Of a DNA stretch of 64,000 bases, positions 32,876 through 41,376 are shown piece by piece. Origin of the DNA: Dehalococcoidia bacterium (GTDB lineage: Bacteria > Chloroflexota > Dehalococcoidia > Bin125); assembly GCA_022828105.1 (NCBI GenBank), contig JAJEJC010000005.1:372001-436000 (forward strand), written 5' to 3'. The stretch's first letter is position 1; each line of letters begins with the position of its first letter. Under the pieces are notes generated by a model, which was given only the letters and a program-made list of their open reading frames with translations, was not told where the DNA came from and did no database searches. A program made the position numbers and the translations under genes.

Positions 32876-34588
32876 ATGAACGCCCATCTAGAAGTGTGCG
32901 CACTCGACGAACTGAAGCGAGACGGGGTGCGGGTAGTTTCCACGGGACAGCGCACGGTCGCAATGTTCTGGCATCGCGATCAGGTCTTCGCCGTCGACAA
33001 TCGATGCCCGCATATGGGCTTTCCGCTCAGCCAGGGCACCGTCGCCGACGGCATCCTGACCTGTCACTGGCACCATGCCAAGTTCGACCTCGCCGGCGGT
33101 TGCGCGTTTGATCTCTTCGCCGACGACGTGGCGGCGTTCCGCGCGGAGGTGCGCGACGGCGTCGTCTGGCTCGATCCGGAACCGCAGGAGGAGGAAGCGA
33201 TCGCGCATCACACGCGCAAGCTCTCCGAAGGTCTCGAGCAGAATCTCTCGCTCGTGATCGCCAAGTCGGTGATTGGTCTGTGCGAGGCGGGACGCGAGGA
33301 CCTGGTGCTGGCCGAGGCGGCGCGCTTCGGCGTCAAGAACCGCGCCGCCGGCTGGTCGAGCGGCATGTCGATCCTGACCGCAATGGCAAACGTGCAGCCG
33401 CATCTCGATCCCGAGGACCGGCCCCGCGCGCTCTATCACGGCGTGGTGCACGTCGCCCGCAACGTGCAAGGGCAACCGCCCGACTTCGACATCGCCCCGC
33501 TCAACACCGACGAGCAGCGGCCCGAGCAGTTCCGCACCTGGTTCCGGCGCTTCGCCGAGGTTCGCTCGCCGAACGCCGCCGAACGCTGCCTGCGCACGGC
33601 CGCGGTCGCTGGGCTGGACGAGGCGCAACTCGCCGACCTGCTGTTCGCCGCGTCGACCGATCACACCTTCATGGATGTCGGTCACACGCTCGATTTCGCG
33701 AACAAGGCCTGCGAACTGCTCGACGTGGTGGGTTGGGACACGGCGCCCGATGTGCTCAGTTCGGTGATCCCGACAATCACGGGCGCCGAGCGGATGGAGG
33801 AGACCTCGGCCTGGCAGCATCCGGTCGACCTGCCCAGATTGCTCGCTGAAGCGGGCGAGGCGCTGGACGAGGCGCTCGCCGTTGGCGGCGAGCGCAACGA
33901 ATCCTGGGACGAGCACCGACCGGTGGCGGAGTCGATTCTCGACGATCCTCCGGATCGATCGCTGCGCCGGATTGTCGACGCGGCCCGCGCGGGAGCGCCA
34001 CTGGCAGAGTTGAGCGCGACCGTCGCCTACGCGGCCGCGCGGCGACCGATGCACTTCCATATCTCCAACGAGTTCGGCGACTGGAACACGGTCCACCACA
34101 CGTTCACATACACGAACGCCGTGGATCGGGCGATGCAGCGCGCGCCCTCGCGCGAGCTGGCCCGCGCCATCCTCGACGGCGCCGCCTCGGTCTACCTGGA
34201 GCGGTTCCTGAACATGCCCCGACAGCCCCGTCCCGAGCCCAATGGCGGTTCGACCTCGACCGACGACCTGCTCGGACACTTCGACCGTCAGCAGCAGGTC
34301 GACGAGACGGCACAGACTGTCGCCGATCTGCTCGCCGCCGGCCGGCAGGACAAGGTCGCGCGCACGCTCGGCAAAGCGCTGCTGCGTGAGGACGCCGGTT
34401 TCCACTCGTTCCAGATTTACGACGCCGCGCTGCGACTGGTCGAGCGCTTCGAGGGCAGACCCGAGGCAGACGATGTCCTGATCGGCGCAAGCCGATTCCT
34501 CACGGCCCACGCGCCGACGGTCCGCTCGATGGGTCAGACCTACGAGACCGCCGCTCGCCTGCATCGGGGCGAGGCGCTGCATGCGTGA
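32876..34588 (+). CDS. Rieske [2Fe-2S] domain fused to a large uncharacterised helical domain
   Basis: A 570-residue protein. Residues 1-110 are a Rieske ferredoxin-like domain with Cys44-x-His46 and Cys63-x2-His66 (CPHMG ... CHWHH), all four ligands intact. Residues about 115-570 are mainly helical and do not match the Rieske oxygenase catalytic domain; no E/D-x2-H-x4-H is seen. Instead there is SSGMSILTAMANVQPHL near 161-177, MHFHISNEFGDWNTVHHTFT near 392-411 with several His, and GFHSFQIYDAALR near 504-516. The second part may be a separate oxidase or metal-binding domain; a distant relation to questin-oxidase-like proteins is possible but unverified. AGGAG precedes the ATG. It stands alone, upstream of a toxin-antitoxin pair. 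Confidence 0.8.
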   Translation: MNAHLEVCALDELKRDGVRVVSTGQRTVAMFWHRDQVFAVDNRCPHMGFPLSQGTVADGILTCHWHHAKFDLAGGCAFDLFADDVAAFRAEVRDGVVWLDPEPQEEEAIAHHTRKLSEGLEQNLSLVIAKSVIGLCEAGREDLVLAEAARFGVKNRAAGWSSGMSILTAMANVQPHLDPEDRPRALYHGVVHVARNVQGQPPDFDIAPLNTDEQRPEQFRTWFRRFAEVRSPNAAERCLRTAAVAGLDEAQLADLLFAASTDHTFMDVGHTLDFANKACELLDVVGWDTAPDVLSSVIPTITGAERMEETSAWQHPVDLPRLLAEAGEALDEALAVGGERNESWDEHRPVAESILDDPPDRSLRRIVDAARAGAPLAELSATVAYAAARRPMHFHISNEFGDWNTVHHTFTYTNAVDRAMQRAPSRELARAILDGAASVYLERFLNMPRQPRPEPNGGSTSTDDLLGHFDRQQQVDETAQTVADLLAAGRQDKVARTLGKALLREDAGFHSFQIYDAALRLVERFEGRPEADDVLIGASRFLTAHAPTVRSMGQTYETAARLHRGEALHA

Positions 34589-34618
34589 GCGAGTTCGCAT
34601 GAGAGTGGCGCACCGGCC

Positions 34619-34624
34619 TATAAT
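34619..34624 (+). promoter_or_regulatory. -10 box (TATAAT) and operator-like repeat of the first toxin-antitoxin pair
   Basis: A perfect TATAAT 33 bases before the antitoxin ATG, flanked by an inverted ACCG (34612-34615) and CGGT (34625-34628). A weak -35-like TTCGCA lies at 34594-34599. The symmetry over the -10 suits autorepression by a Phd-type antitoxin. Confidence 0.5.
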
Positions 34625-34656
34625 CGGTCTACACGTGGTCGCACAGGAGGAGATCG

Positions 34657-34923
34657 ATGGCGAAGATCAAACCGATCAGTTACTTCAAGGCGAACGCCGC
34701 CGAGATCGTGCGCACGATCGCCGAAGAGCCGGAACCGTTTGTCATCACGCAGAACGGCGAAGCCAAGGCCGTGCTGCTCGACTACGAGCGCTACGAGGAG
34801 CAGCAGGAAACGCTCGCCCTGCTGAAGATCCTCGCGCTCGGTGAGAAGCAGGTTCGAGAAGGTCGGACGCGACCTGCGAAGGAAGTGTTTGACGAACTCC
34901 GAGCACGCTGGCAAGAGGACTGA
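34657..34923 (+). CDS. Phd/YefM-family antitoxin
   Basis: An 88-residue type II antitoxin. The N-terminal part (KPISYFKANAAEIVRTIAEE, then PFVITQNGEAKAVLLDYERYEE) is the DNA-binding Phd/YefM fold, and the C-terminal helices (about 55-88) should wrap the toxin. The stop overlaps the toxin start by one base (TGATG), the usual antitoxin-first coupling. GGAGGAG precedes the ATG. The protein presumably binds the palindrome over its own -10 box, conditionally with the toxin. Confidence 0.9.
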   Translation: MAKIKPISYFKANAAEIVRTIAEEPEPFVITQNGEAKAVLLDYERYEEQQETLALLKILALGEKQVREGRTRPAKEVFDELRARWQED

Positions 34924-35249
34924 TGACTGTCGACGTCAGACTGAGCGATGCTGCGCGGAGCGACTTGATCGATATCGGCACCTACATCGTGCGGCGCGAG
35001 TCATCGGCGAGGGCACTTCGCGTCGTCGATGCCATCGAACAGCACATCAGTGGTTTGTCTGAGTTTCCGTCGCGAGGCCCCTACGTTCGTGAGATGTTGT
35101 CGATGGGCATCAATGACTTCCGCGAGATCCACTCAGGCCCGTTTCGCATCATCTATCGGTACTCCGACAACGTTGTGTCCGTCCTGCTCATCGCAGATGG
35201 CAGGCGCGACATGCGCACGCTACTTGTCGCGCGGCTGCTTGAGGATTGA
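34923..35249 (+). CDS. ParE/RelE-family toxin
   Basis: A 108-residue RelE/ParE-fold toxin. VRLSDAARSDLIDIGTYI near 5-22 is the typical first helix region, and FREIHSGPFRIIYRY near 63-77 followed by VSVLLIADGRRDM near 82-94 form the beta sheet with basic residues. ParE members poison gyrase and RelE members cut mRNA at the ribosome. The C-terminus (MRTLLVARLLED) and the ParE-like start make ParE somewhat likelier, but this is not decided. It is translated by overlap with the antitoxin and ends 5 bp from a convergent gene. Confidence 0.88.
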   Translation: MTVDVRLSDAARSDLIDIGTYIVRRESSARALRVVDAIEQHISGLSEFPSRGPYVREMLSMGINDFREIHSGPFRIIYRYSDNVVSVLLIADGRRDMRTLLVARLLED

Positions 35250-35254
35250 ACGTC

Positions 35255-35818
35255 CTATCGGGCGAAGCGCGCACTGGCGGCGTCGGCGGAACCGGCCGCA
35301 GATTCACCGCTGGAGCCGCCGGATGACTGCGCCATACGGTTGAGCGCTGCCGCCAGCTCTTCGGGGCGCCGGCTGTTGACGTAGTGGCGATTGCCCTGCC
35401 TGGTCTCAATGATCACCCCGGTGCGCAGGAACGGGACCGACATGGCACGGCCAGGCCAACCTTCGTCGATTCCCCAGCGCAGGCCCCAGCCGTAGTAGGA
35501 ACCCCAGCGGTACTCCTCGGCACGAGCAGCTTCGATCTCCTCGGTATCGAGGCTCAGTCCCCAGGGTCCGAAACGCGCCCGCATTCCATGACGTTGCACC
35601 CTGACCCGCAGGACTGCGAACCAGCGCAGGATGGCGCACTGCAACACTCCGGCGACCATCAAGCCGATCCCGTCCCCGGTTTGAGCGGCCCCCACCAGCA
35701 GCCAGACGCCGCCGATCATGCACGCTGCGGCAATCAAGGCGATCGGAATCACGAACCGACGCTGCGCATGCACATCCTCCTTGTGCAGGATCGTCGAGTC
35801 TCGTTCTTCAATGTTCAC
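35255..35818 (-). CDS. Small membrane protein of unknown function with two transmembrane segments
   Basis: About 187 residues if started at the GTG at 35816-35818. The open frame extends to 36214, but its first 130 residues are Ser/Pro-rich, lie antisense to the esterase gene and look non-coding. The chosen start gives an N-terminal STILHKEDVHAQRRF segment, two hydrophobic helices (about 23-45 and 52-68), then a soluble part with RFGPWGLSLDTEEIEAARAE and WGLRWG, a VIIETRQGNRHYVNSRRPEEL strand region and a Ser/Gly/Ala tail. This layout resembles PH-like bacterial membrane proteins of unknown role. An alternative start is the GTG preceded by AAGGAGG near 35773. Confidence 0.65.
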   Translation of the reverse strand: MNIEERDSTILHKEDVHAQRRFVIPIALIAAACMIGGVWLLVGAAQTGDGIGLMVAGVLQCAILRWFAVLRVRVQRHGMRARFGPWGLSLDTEEIEAARAEEYRWGSYYGWGLRWGIDEGWPGRAMSVPFLRTGVIIETRQGNRHYVNSRRPEELAAALNRMAQSSGGSSGESAAGSADAASARFAR

Positions 35819-35996
35819 TTGCGCATGGCCTGCCGACGCAATCGTACGGAGTGGCGACCGGCGCCGCGAGTCACCCGGCGCGGGACTGTTTAGACTCTCG
35901 TGGGGAGATCGAGTCGGCACGCAATCTCTCGGGACGTGCATCACGGACGCTCGTCCCGACTTGCTCGGCAGCATTGACGGAATCGAGGAGCGACGA

Positions 35997-36950
35997 ATGG
36001 CACTTGACCCGCAGACGACGATGTTCATCCAGATGATGGCGGAAGGAGCCGATCCGAACGCCAAGCCGCTGCACGAGATGTCGCCGGAGGAAGCGAGAGG
36101 CTTCGGCGGGGCGATTGCCGAGATGGCCGGTCCCGCGCCGCCGATGGCCCGGGTCGAGGAACACACAGTCGAGACCGGCGACGGGTCGTTCAGCCTGCGG
36201 ATGTTGGTTCCCAAGGAGGATCCGCCTGGCGTGATCGTCTACTACCACGGGGGCGGCTGGGTGATCGGCTCGATCGACGAGACCGACACGATGGCGCGCA
36301 AGCTGGCCGAACGGACCTCCTGCGCGGTGGTCAACGTCGAGTACCGGCTCGCGCCCGAGCATCGCTACCCGACCGCGGCCGACGATTGCTATGCGGCGCT
36401 CGAGTGGACGGCTGCGCATTTGCAGGACATCGCCGGCGCGGACGTGCCCGTGTTTGTCGCCGGCGACAGCGCCGGAGGCAACCTCTCGGCCGTGGTGGCG
36501 CGGCGCGCCCGCGACCGCGGCGGGCCTGAGATTGCGCTCCAGATCCTGATTTACCCCGTCACCGACGCCGACTTCGACCGCGAATCTTATGTCGACCCGG
36601 CAAACGAACTGCTGCTCACCCGAGAGGCGATGGTCTGGTTCTGGGACCACTACGTCCCCGACCCCGCGCAGCGGTCGGAGCCCGACGCCTCCCCGCTCCG
36701 CGCAGAGGACCTGTCCGGGCTCCCGCCTGCGGTCGTCCTGACCGCGGAGCACGACGTGTTGCGCGACGAGGGCGAGGCCTACGCGAAACGGCTGGAGGAA
36801 GCGGGCGTACCGGTCAACTTCCAGCGGCACAAGGGCCAGATGCACGGGTTCTTCACCCTGTTGATGCTGCCCGGCAGCGAGCGCGGCTTCCAGCACGTGG
36901 TCAAGGCGATTCGCGCCGTCGTGGTCAAGCAACTCGCCGCCGCGAAGTAG
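35997..36950 (+). CDS. Alpha/beta hydrolase of the hormone-sensitive lipase family
   Basis: A 317-residue HSL-type esterase. The oxyanion motif is YYHGGGWVIGS near 81-91, the conserved VEYRLAPEHRYPTAADDCYAAL lies near 117-138, and the nucleophile elbow is G-D-S-A-G-G-N near 158-164. The catalytic Asp lies in TAEHDVLRDEGEAYA near 250-264 and the His in GQMHGFF near 281-287. The ATG at 35997 follows GAGGAGCGACGA; the longer frame from 35718 overlaps the divergent membrane-protein gene and is rejected. It precedes the Baeyer-Villiger monooxygenase by 90 bp on the same strand. Hydrolysis of the esters or lactones made by that enzyme is a natural, unproven pairing. Confidence 0.9.
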   Translation: MALDPQTTMFIQMMAEGADPNAKPLHEMSPEEARGFGGAIAEMAGPAPPMARVEEHTVETGDGSFSLRMLVPKEDPPGVIVYYHGGGWVIGSIDETDTMARKLAERTSCAVVNVEYRLAPEHRYPTAADDCYAALEWTAAHLQDIAGADVPVFVAGDSAGGNLSAVVARRARDRGGPEIALQILIYPVTDADFDRESYVDPANELLLTREAMVWFWDHYVPDPAQRSEPDASPLRAEDLSGLPPAVVLTAEHDVLRDEGEAYAKRLEEAGVPVNFQRHKGQMHGFFTLLMLPGSERGFQHVVKAIRAVVVKQLAAAK

Positions 36951-37040
36951 TAGACTCGCGCTGATCAGGGCGTTTCGCAGCGCCGAACTACATTGAGTGC
37001 CTCGGACTCACGCGAGTCAGAGCCGGAGAGAAGATCGAAA

Positions 37041-38684
37041 ATGACCCAGTCCGCTGAAACCAAGCACGTTGACGCTGTCGTGATCGGCGCCGGCTTCGCC
37101 GGTCTCTACATGTACAAGAAGCTGCGCGACGACCTGGGCATGACGGCCCAGGTCTTCGAGCGGGGCGACGGCGTGGGCGGGACCTGGTACTGGAATCGCT
37201 ATCCGGGCGCTCGCTGCGACTCGGAGAGCTACGTCTACTGCTTCTCCTTCGACGAGGATCTGTTGCAGGAATGGAGCTGGAGCGGCAAGTACCCGGAGCA
37301 GCCCGAGATCCTCAGGTATCTCAACCATGTCGCCGACCGCTTCGATTTGCGCAGCGGCATCCAGTTCAATACCAGTGTCACGTCCGCCCACTTCGATGAC
37401 GATTCCGGTCACTGGACCGTTGAGACTGACCAGGGCGATCGCGTGACGGCGAAGTATGTCATCACCGCAATCGGTTGCATCTCAACCGGTCAAATTCCGA
37501 ACATTCCGGGACTCGACTCGTTCGAGGGCGAGTGGCACCACACCGGCGCCTGGCCGCACGAGGGCGTGGAGTTCGAGGGCAAGCGGGTTGCCGTGATTGG
37601 CACCGGCTCCAGCGGTGTCCAGTCGATCCCCGTTATTGCCCGCGAGTGCGAGCACCTGACCGTCTTCCAGCGCACGCCGCAGTACACGATTCCGGCCCAG
37701 CACGGGACGGTCGACCAGGCGTTCCTCAAGGAGGTCAAAGCCAACTACGCCGAGATCATGGATCAGGCCAGGCACTCGGCGGCCGGCTTCCCCTACGACG
37801 CCTCCGAGGTCTCTGCCCTGGAGGTCAGCGACGAGGAGCGTCTGAAGACGTACGAAGAGCTGTGGCAGAAGGGCGGCTTCCACTTCATGCTCGGCTCCTA
37901 CGCCGACATCGCCCTCGACCGGCGCGCCAACGACACCGCCTCTGAGTTCATCCGCGGCAAAATCCGCGAGATTGTCGACGACCCGGAGACGGCCGAGAAA
38001 CTGCTCCCGCGCGATCACCCGTTCGCTTCCAAGCGGGCGCTGATTGACACCAACTACTTCGAGACCTACAACCGTGACAACGTTGACCTCGTCGACATCC
38101 GTCACTTCCCGATCGAGGAAATCACGTCGACCGGTCTGCGCACCACCGACGGCCAGGAGTACGAGGTCGACGTCATCGTCTTCGCCACGGGCTACGACGC
38201 CATGACCGGCACCTTCCTGAAGATGGACATTCGCGGGAGCAACGGCGCCGAACTGCGGGACAAGTGGAACGACGGCCCGAGGACCTACCTGGGTCTGGCC
38301 GCGGCCAACTTCCCGAACATGTTCATGATCACCGGTCCCGGCTCACCCTCGGTGCTGAGCAACATGCCGGTCTCGATCGAGCAGCACGTCGAGTGGATCT
38401 CCGACTTCATCGAGTACTTGCGTGAGCACGACGTGGACGTGGTCGACGCCGAGCAGCAGGCCGAGGATGAATGGGTTGCCCACGTCAACGAGATCGCCGA
38501 GCAGACGATGTACATGCTCGCCGACTCCTGGTACCTGGGCGCGAACATCCCGGGCAAGCCGAGGGTCTTCATGCCCTACGCCGGCGGAGTCAACGTGTAT
38601 CGCGACCGCTGCAACGAAATCGCCGCCGAGGGCTACACCGGCTTCACCATGAGCGAGTCGAGAGAGCCGGCGCTGACCGACTAG
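37041..38684 (+). CDS. Type I Baeyer-Villiger flavin monooxygenase (cyclohexanone monooxygenase-like)
   Basis: A 547-residue FAD- and NADPH-dependent enzyme that inserts oxygen next to ketones, giving esters or lactones. GAGFAG near 15-20 is the FAD Rossmann motif and GGTWYWNRYPGARCD near 44-58 is typical of cyclohexanone/phenylacetone monooxygenases. The Baeyer-Villiger fingerprint F-x-G-x-x-x-H-x-x-x-W-P is present as FEGEWHHTGAWP near 162-173. G-T-G-S-S-G near 187-192 is the NADPH motif, and FATGYDAMTG near 381-390 is the second FAD contact. The ATG at 37041 is preferred to 36993. The esterase upstream and the steroid-like enzymes of the region suggest action on cyclic ketones; this part is inferred. 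Confidence 0.93.
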   Translation: MTQSAETKHVDAVVIGAGFAGLYMYKKLRDDLGMTAQVFERGDGVGGTWYWNRYPGARCDSESYVYCFSFDEDLLQEWSWSGKYPEQPEILRYLNHVADRFDLRSGIQFNTSVTSAHFDDDSGHWTVETDQGDRVTAKYVITAIGCISTGQIPNIPGLDSFEGEWHHTGAWPHEGVEFEGKRVAVIGTGSSGVQSIPVIARECEHLTVFQRTPQYTIPAQHGTVDQAFLKEVKANYAEIMDQARHSAAGFPYDASEVSALEVSDEERLKTYEELWQKGGFHFMLGSYADIALDRRANDTASEFIRGKIREIVDDPETAEKLLPRDHPFASKRALIDTNYFETYNRDNVDLVDIRHFPIEEITSTGLRTTDGQEYEVDVIVFATGYDAMTGTFLKMDIRGSNGAELRDKWNDGPRTYLGLAAANFPNMFMITGPGSPSVLSNMPVSIEQHVEWISDFIEYLREHDVDVVDAEQQAEDEWVAHVNEIAEQTMYMLADSWYLGANIPGKPRVFMPYAGGVNVYRDRCNEIAAEGYTGFTMSESREPALTD

Positions 38685-38738
38685 GGTCTCGCGCTTGAGC
38701 GGAGAAATCCCACTTGGGCGCGCTGGCAGGCCTCTACT

Positions 38739-38756
38739 TGGACTAGACTGGACTAG
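38739..38756 (+). promoter_or_regulatory. Tandem TGGACTAG operator-like repeats of the second toxin-antitoxin pair
   Basis: TGGACTAG occurs twice (38739-38746 and 38749-38756), ten bases apart, ending in ACTAGT. The second copy lies 15 bases before the GTG start. One-turn spacing suggests two antitoxin dimers binding one face, an autoregulatory site. Confidence 0.45.
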
Positions 38757-38770
38757 TTCAGGAGGTCAGC

Positions 38771-39118
38771 GTGGTCGCGCACCGCTCACAATCCGCCGAT
38801 CAGGGCAAGGTCTGGACGATCGCCGAGGCGAAAGCCAAACTCTCCGAGATCCTGCGTATGGCCGAGAGTGAAGGGCCGCAGCGCATCGGCGTGCACAAGG
38901 GCTTTGTCGTCGTCCCCGAAGATGTCTGGCTAGAGCGGGAGAAGTCCGAACGCGAGGAGGAACAGATCCCGATGGGACAGTGGCTCCTCGAGCGAATGCC
39001 CCGGGGCATGTACTCCGAGATTCCTCGTGCCGACGCGCCAGAGAGGCCGCCGTTCTACGCCGATTGGACTGAAGAAGAATGGGCCGCGTTGGACGCCGCC
39101 AATCTGGATGACTCGTGA
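38771..39118 (+). CDS. Phd/YefM-like antitoxin of a VapBC-type pair
   Basis: A 115-residue protein starting at GTG with GGAGG seven bases upstream. WTIAEAKAKLSEILRMAES near 15-33 and VHKGFVVVPEDVWLERE near 41-57 correspond to the Phd/YefM DNA-binding fold. The C-terminal part, with PPFYADWTEEEWAALDA near 94-110, is probably the toxin-neutralising tail. The stop overlaps the toxin GTG (GTGA). The tandem TGGACTAG repeats just upstream are its likely operator. Pairing a Phd-type antitoxin with a PIN toxin is common. Confidence 0.85.
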   Translation: MVAHRSQSADQGKVWTIAEAKAKLSEILRMAESEGPQRIGVHKGFVVVPEDVWLEREKSEREEEQIPMGQWLLERMPRGMYSEIPRADAPERPPFYADWTEEEWAALDAANLDDS

Positions 39119-39540
39119 GCGAACTGCTCTATGACACGAACGTCATCTCGGAGTTGACAGCAGAGCATCCTAACCCGCGAGTTGTGGCGACGCTGAGCCG
39201 TCGTACCGACGTGTGGCTCTGTTCCGTCGTCTTGCACGAGCTCGAGTACGGAGTGCAACTGCTCCCCCATGGCGCGCGCAGAAATCGAATACACGCAACG
39301 CACCAGCGGTTTGTTTCGAGATATCAGCACCAGGTACTGCCGCTTGATCGAGCTGCTGCAAACTCGGCCGCACAAGTGCGTGCGCACGCCCGAAACTCTG
39401 GACGGCCGATCAGTGTGAGCGACGCGCTGATAGCCGGAACCGCGATCGCCAACGACCTGACGCTCGTGACACGAAACGTCAAAGACTTCGAAGGTCTGGG
39501 AGTCGACATCATCAACCCGTGGGACGAGCCGTCTGCGTAG
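39115..39540 (+). CDS. VapC/FitB-type PIN-domain ribonuclease toxin
   Basis: A 141-residue PIN-domain toxin. The four acidic positions are in place: Asp in YDTNVISEL near 6-14, Glu in LHELEYGV near 41-48, Asp in SVSDALIAGTA near 99-109, and the last acidic site in TRNVKDFEGL near 117-126. These coordinate Mg2+/Mn2+ for RNA cleavage. Order and spacing match FitB/VapC toxins. It starts at GTG, overlapping the antitoxin stop by four bases, and the GTG start should lower its expression. It is followed after 92 bp by an unrelated CoA transferase. Confidence 0.92.
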   Translation: MSELLYDTNVISELTAEHPNPRVVATLSRRTDVWLCSVVLHELEYGVQLLPHGARRNRIHATHQRFVSRYQHQVLPLDRAAANSAAQVRAHARNSGRPISVSDALIAGTAIANDLTLVTRNVKDFEGLGVDIINPWDEPSA

Positions 39541-39632
39541 CGTGCCGTCGGACGCGCCACCGGACAGGCGCGTATATTCGCAACATCCGACCGGACTGTT
39601 CGACCTGAAAGCGATTCGGAGGATTGACAACC

Positions 39633-40823
39633 ATGACGCGACCACTACTCGACGGCATACGCGTGCTCGACTTCACCCAGTTTCAGCAAGGACCTTCAGC
39701 GACCGTGCTGATGTCCGACCTTGGCGCAGAGGTGATCAAGGTGGAACGGCTCGAGGTCGGCGATCCGTCGCGGCACGTGGGCAAGCGCGCCGACGGATTC
39801 TGCCAGTACTTCCACACGCACCACCGCGGCAAGCGCAGCATCGCCGTCGACCTGCGTTCGAACGAAGGCCGCGACCTGATTTACGAACTGGTCAAGCGCG
39901 TCGATGTCGTGACCGAGAACTTCAAGCCGGGAGTGATGGACCGCCTCGGACTGGGCTGGGACGACTTGCGGGCGCTCAATCCCAAGTTGGTCTACGCCAG
40001 CGCCAGCGGCTTTGGACCGATGGGGCCGCGAGCCAAATCGACCTCATGGGCCTCGGTCGCCGGAGCGGCCGGCGGCGGGATGTGGGCCAACGGCATAAAG
40101 GGCGACAAGCCATACGGCAATGTCGCCGCGCCCGATCCCGACCAGACCGGCGGAATGATCTTCGCCTTCGCGATTGCCAGCGCGCTGGTTGCACGGGAGC
40201 GAACGGGCGAGGGTCAGCACGTCCAGACTTCGCTCTACGGCAGCCAGATCTGGGGTCGGGCGCCGGCGATCAACGCGCTCGCCAACGGCAGCATCGTGCC
40301 GACCGCGCGCAACATGCCGATCTCGAACATGTTCACGCTGCAGGCGCAGGGCTCAGACGATGAGTGGCTCTTCGTCGGCTACATCACCGACCGCTGGGTG
40401 CCAATGTGCCGCGCGCTCGAACGCGAAGACTTCGTCACCGACGACCGCTTCGCCACGCTCGCCGATCGCAACGCCAACATCGATGAGCTGCGGGATGAGG
40501 TCGCTGCCGTGATCGCCACCCGTCCTGCCGCCGAGTGGCCTGCCCGCTTCGACGCCGAGGAGGTGCCCAGCACCCTGATCCAGGACTACCTGATGATCGC
40601 CCGCGACGAGCAGGCCGCCGCGAACGAGTACATCGTCGACTTCGACGACGAGCGATACGGCACGCTGCGCACCGTCGGCTCGCCAATCCGGGCCAACGGA
40701 GTCCAGGGCCGGGTCAAATCACTCGGCCCGGAACTCGGCCAGGACACTGACGCCCTGCTCAAGGAGATCGGCTGCCCACCGGACGCCATTACCCAACTGC
40801 GTGAAGCGGGCGTAGTCGGCTAG
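39633..40823 (+). CDS. CaiB/BaiF family (class III) CoA transferase
   Basis: A 396-residue class III CoA transferase that moves CoA between acyl-CoA and free acids without ping-pong release. VLDFTQFQQGPSATVLMSDLGAEVIKVE (in two parts near 10-37) and NFKPGVMDRLGLGWDDL near 93-109 are the typical start. The catalytic Asp is expected in PDQTGGMIFAFA near 169-180, and GEGQHVQTSLYGSQIW near 193-208 is the family signature. AGGAGG lies eight bases before the ATG. Its stop is 7 bp from the convergent cytochrome c gene. A second CaiB/BaiF gene lies at 42281. It probably activates a carboxylic acid of the catabolic pathway. Confidence 0.92.
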   Translation: MTRPLLDGIRVLDFTQFQQGPSATVLMSDLGAEVIKVERLEVGDPSRHVGKRADGFCQYFHTHHRGKRSIAVDLRSNEGRDLIYELVKRVDVVTENFKPGVMDRLGLGWDDLRALNPKLVYASASGFGPMGPRAKSTSWASVAGAAGGGMWANGIKGDKPYGNVAAPDPDQTGGMIFAFAIASALVARERTGEGQHVQTSLYGSQIWGRAPAINALANGSIVPTARNMPISNMFTLQAQGSDDEWLFVGYITDRWVPMCRALEREDFVTDDRFATLADRNANIDELRDEVAAVIATRPAAEWPARFDAEEVPSTLIQDYLMIARDEQAAANEYIVDFDDERYGTLRTVGSPIRANGVQGRVKSLGPELGQDTDALLKEIGCPPDAITQLREAGVVG

Positions 40824-40830
40824 GCGGGAC

Positions 40831-41313
40831 TCAGCACGGGGTCGAGGTTGGGACTTCGTCGATGATTCCGTTGGCCAGTTGGAGTTCGCGCACGTAACAG
40901 ATGACCTGGTGAATCTCATCGATCTCCAGGCTTGGCACGGCGGGCATGTTGCCGAAGTCCCAGTGGTGGGCGCGGACGCCTCGGGCGACGGCGATGACGA
41001 AGCTGGCGTTGCTGTGGTGTCCCGGCTCGTAGATCTGATGCACGAGCGGCGGGCCCTGTCCCGTTCCGTCAGCCTTCTCCCCGTGACAGGCGGAGCAATT
41101 GGCGACAAACAGCTTCTCGCCGGCGAGCGCGGCTTCGGACAGCTCGCCCGTGATCACTTCGGTCGGCGCGGCGTCATCGGTGTCATGGGCCTGCGGCTCG
41201 CCGTTATCGCCGTAATGGTCGTCGTCTCCGCCGCCGCAGGCCACGAGCAGCATGGCGGCTGCCGCGAAGACCATCAGCGCCGCAACGCCGCCGATGCGAA
41301 AGAAGTGGGTCAT
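40831..41313 (-). CDS. Membrane-anchored c-type cytochrome lipoprotein
   Basis: An exported 160-residue monohaem cytochrome. A signal with hydrophobic core at about 8-24 ends in the lipobox L-L-V-A-C near 22-26, so it is lipid-anchored. A flexible His/Asp-rich linker (about 28-50) follows. The haem site is C-S-A-C-H near 72-76 (ANCSACHGEKADGTGQGP), and the distal Met may be that in FGNMPAVP near 119-126. The class I fold ends with QVICYVREL. It could carry electrons from a periplasmic dehydrogenase or to an oxidase. It is the last gene of a leftward group (CoA transferase, amidohydrolase, cytochrome). Confidence 0.87.
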   Translation of the reverse strand: MTHFFRIGGVAALMVFAAAAMLLVACGGGDDDHYGDNGEPQAHDTDDAAPTEVITGELSEAALAGEKLFVANCSACHGEKADGTGQGPPLVHQIYEPGHHSNASFVIAVARGVRAHHWDFGNMPAVPSLEIDEIHQVICYVRELQLANGIIDEVPTSTPC

Positions 41314-41376
41314 GCTCGCCACCCCTGTTCTGGAGCCAATGGTACCGAGCGTTCGGGCCGGGCGGCCCACTGAGCT

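Noticed and set aside
35819-36214. N-terminal extension of the membrane protein at 35255
   Set aside because: The extra 130 residues are Ser/Pro/Arg-rich and antisense to the esterase start; the family-like sequence begins only after residue 132.
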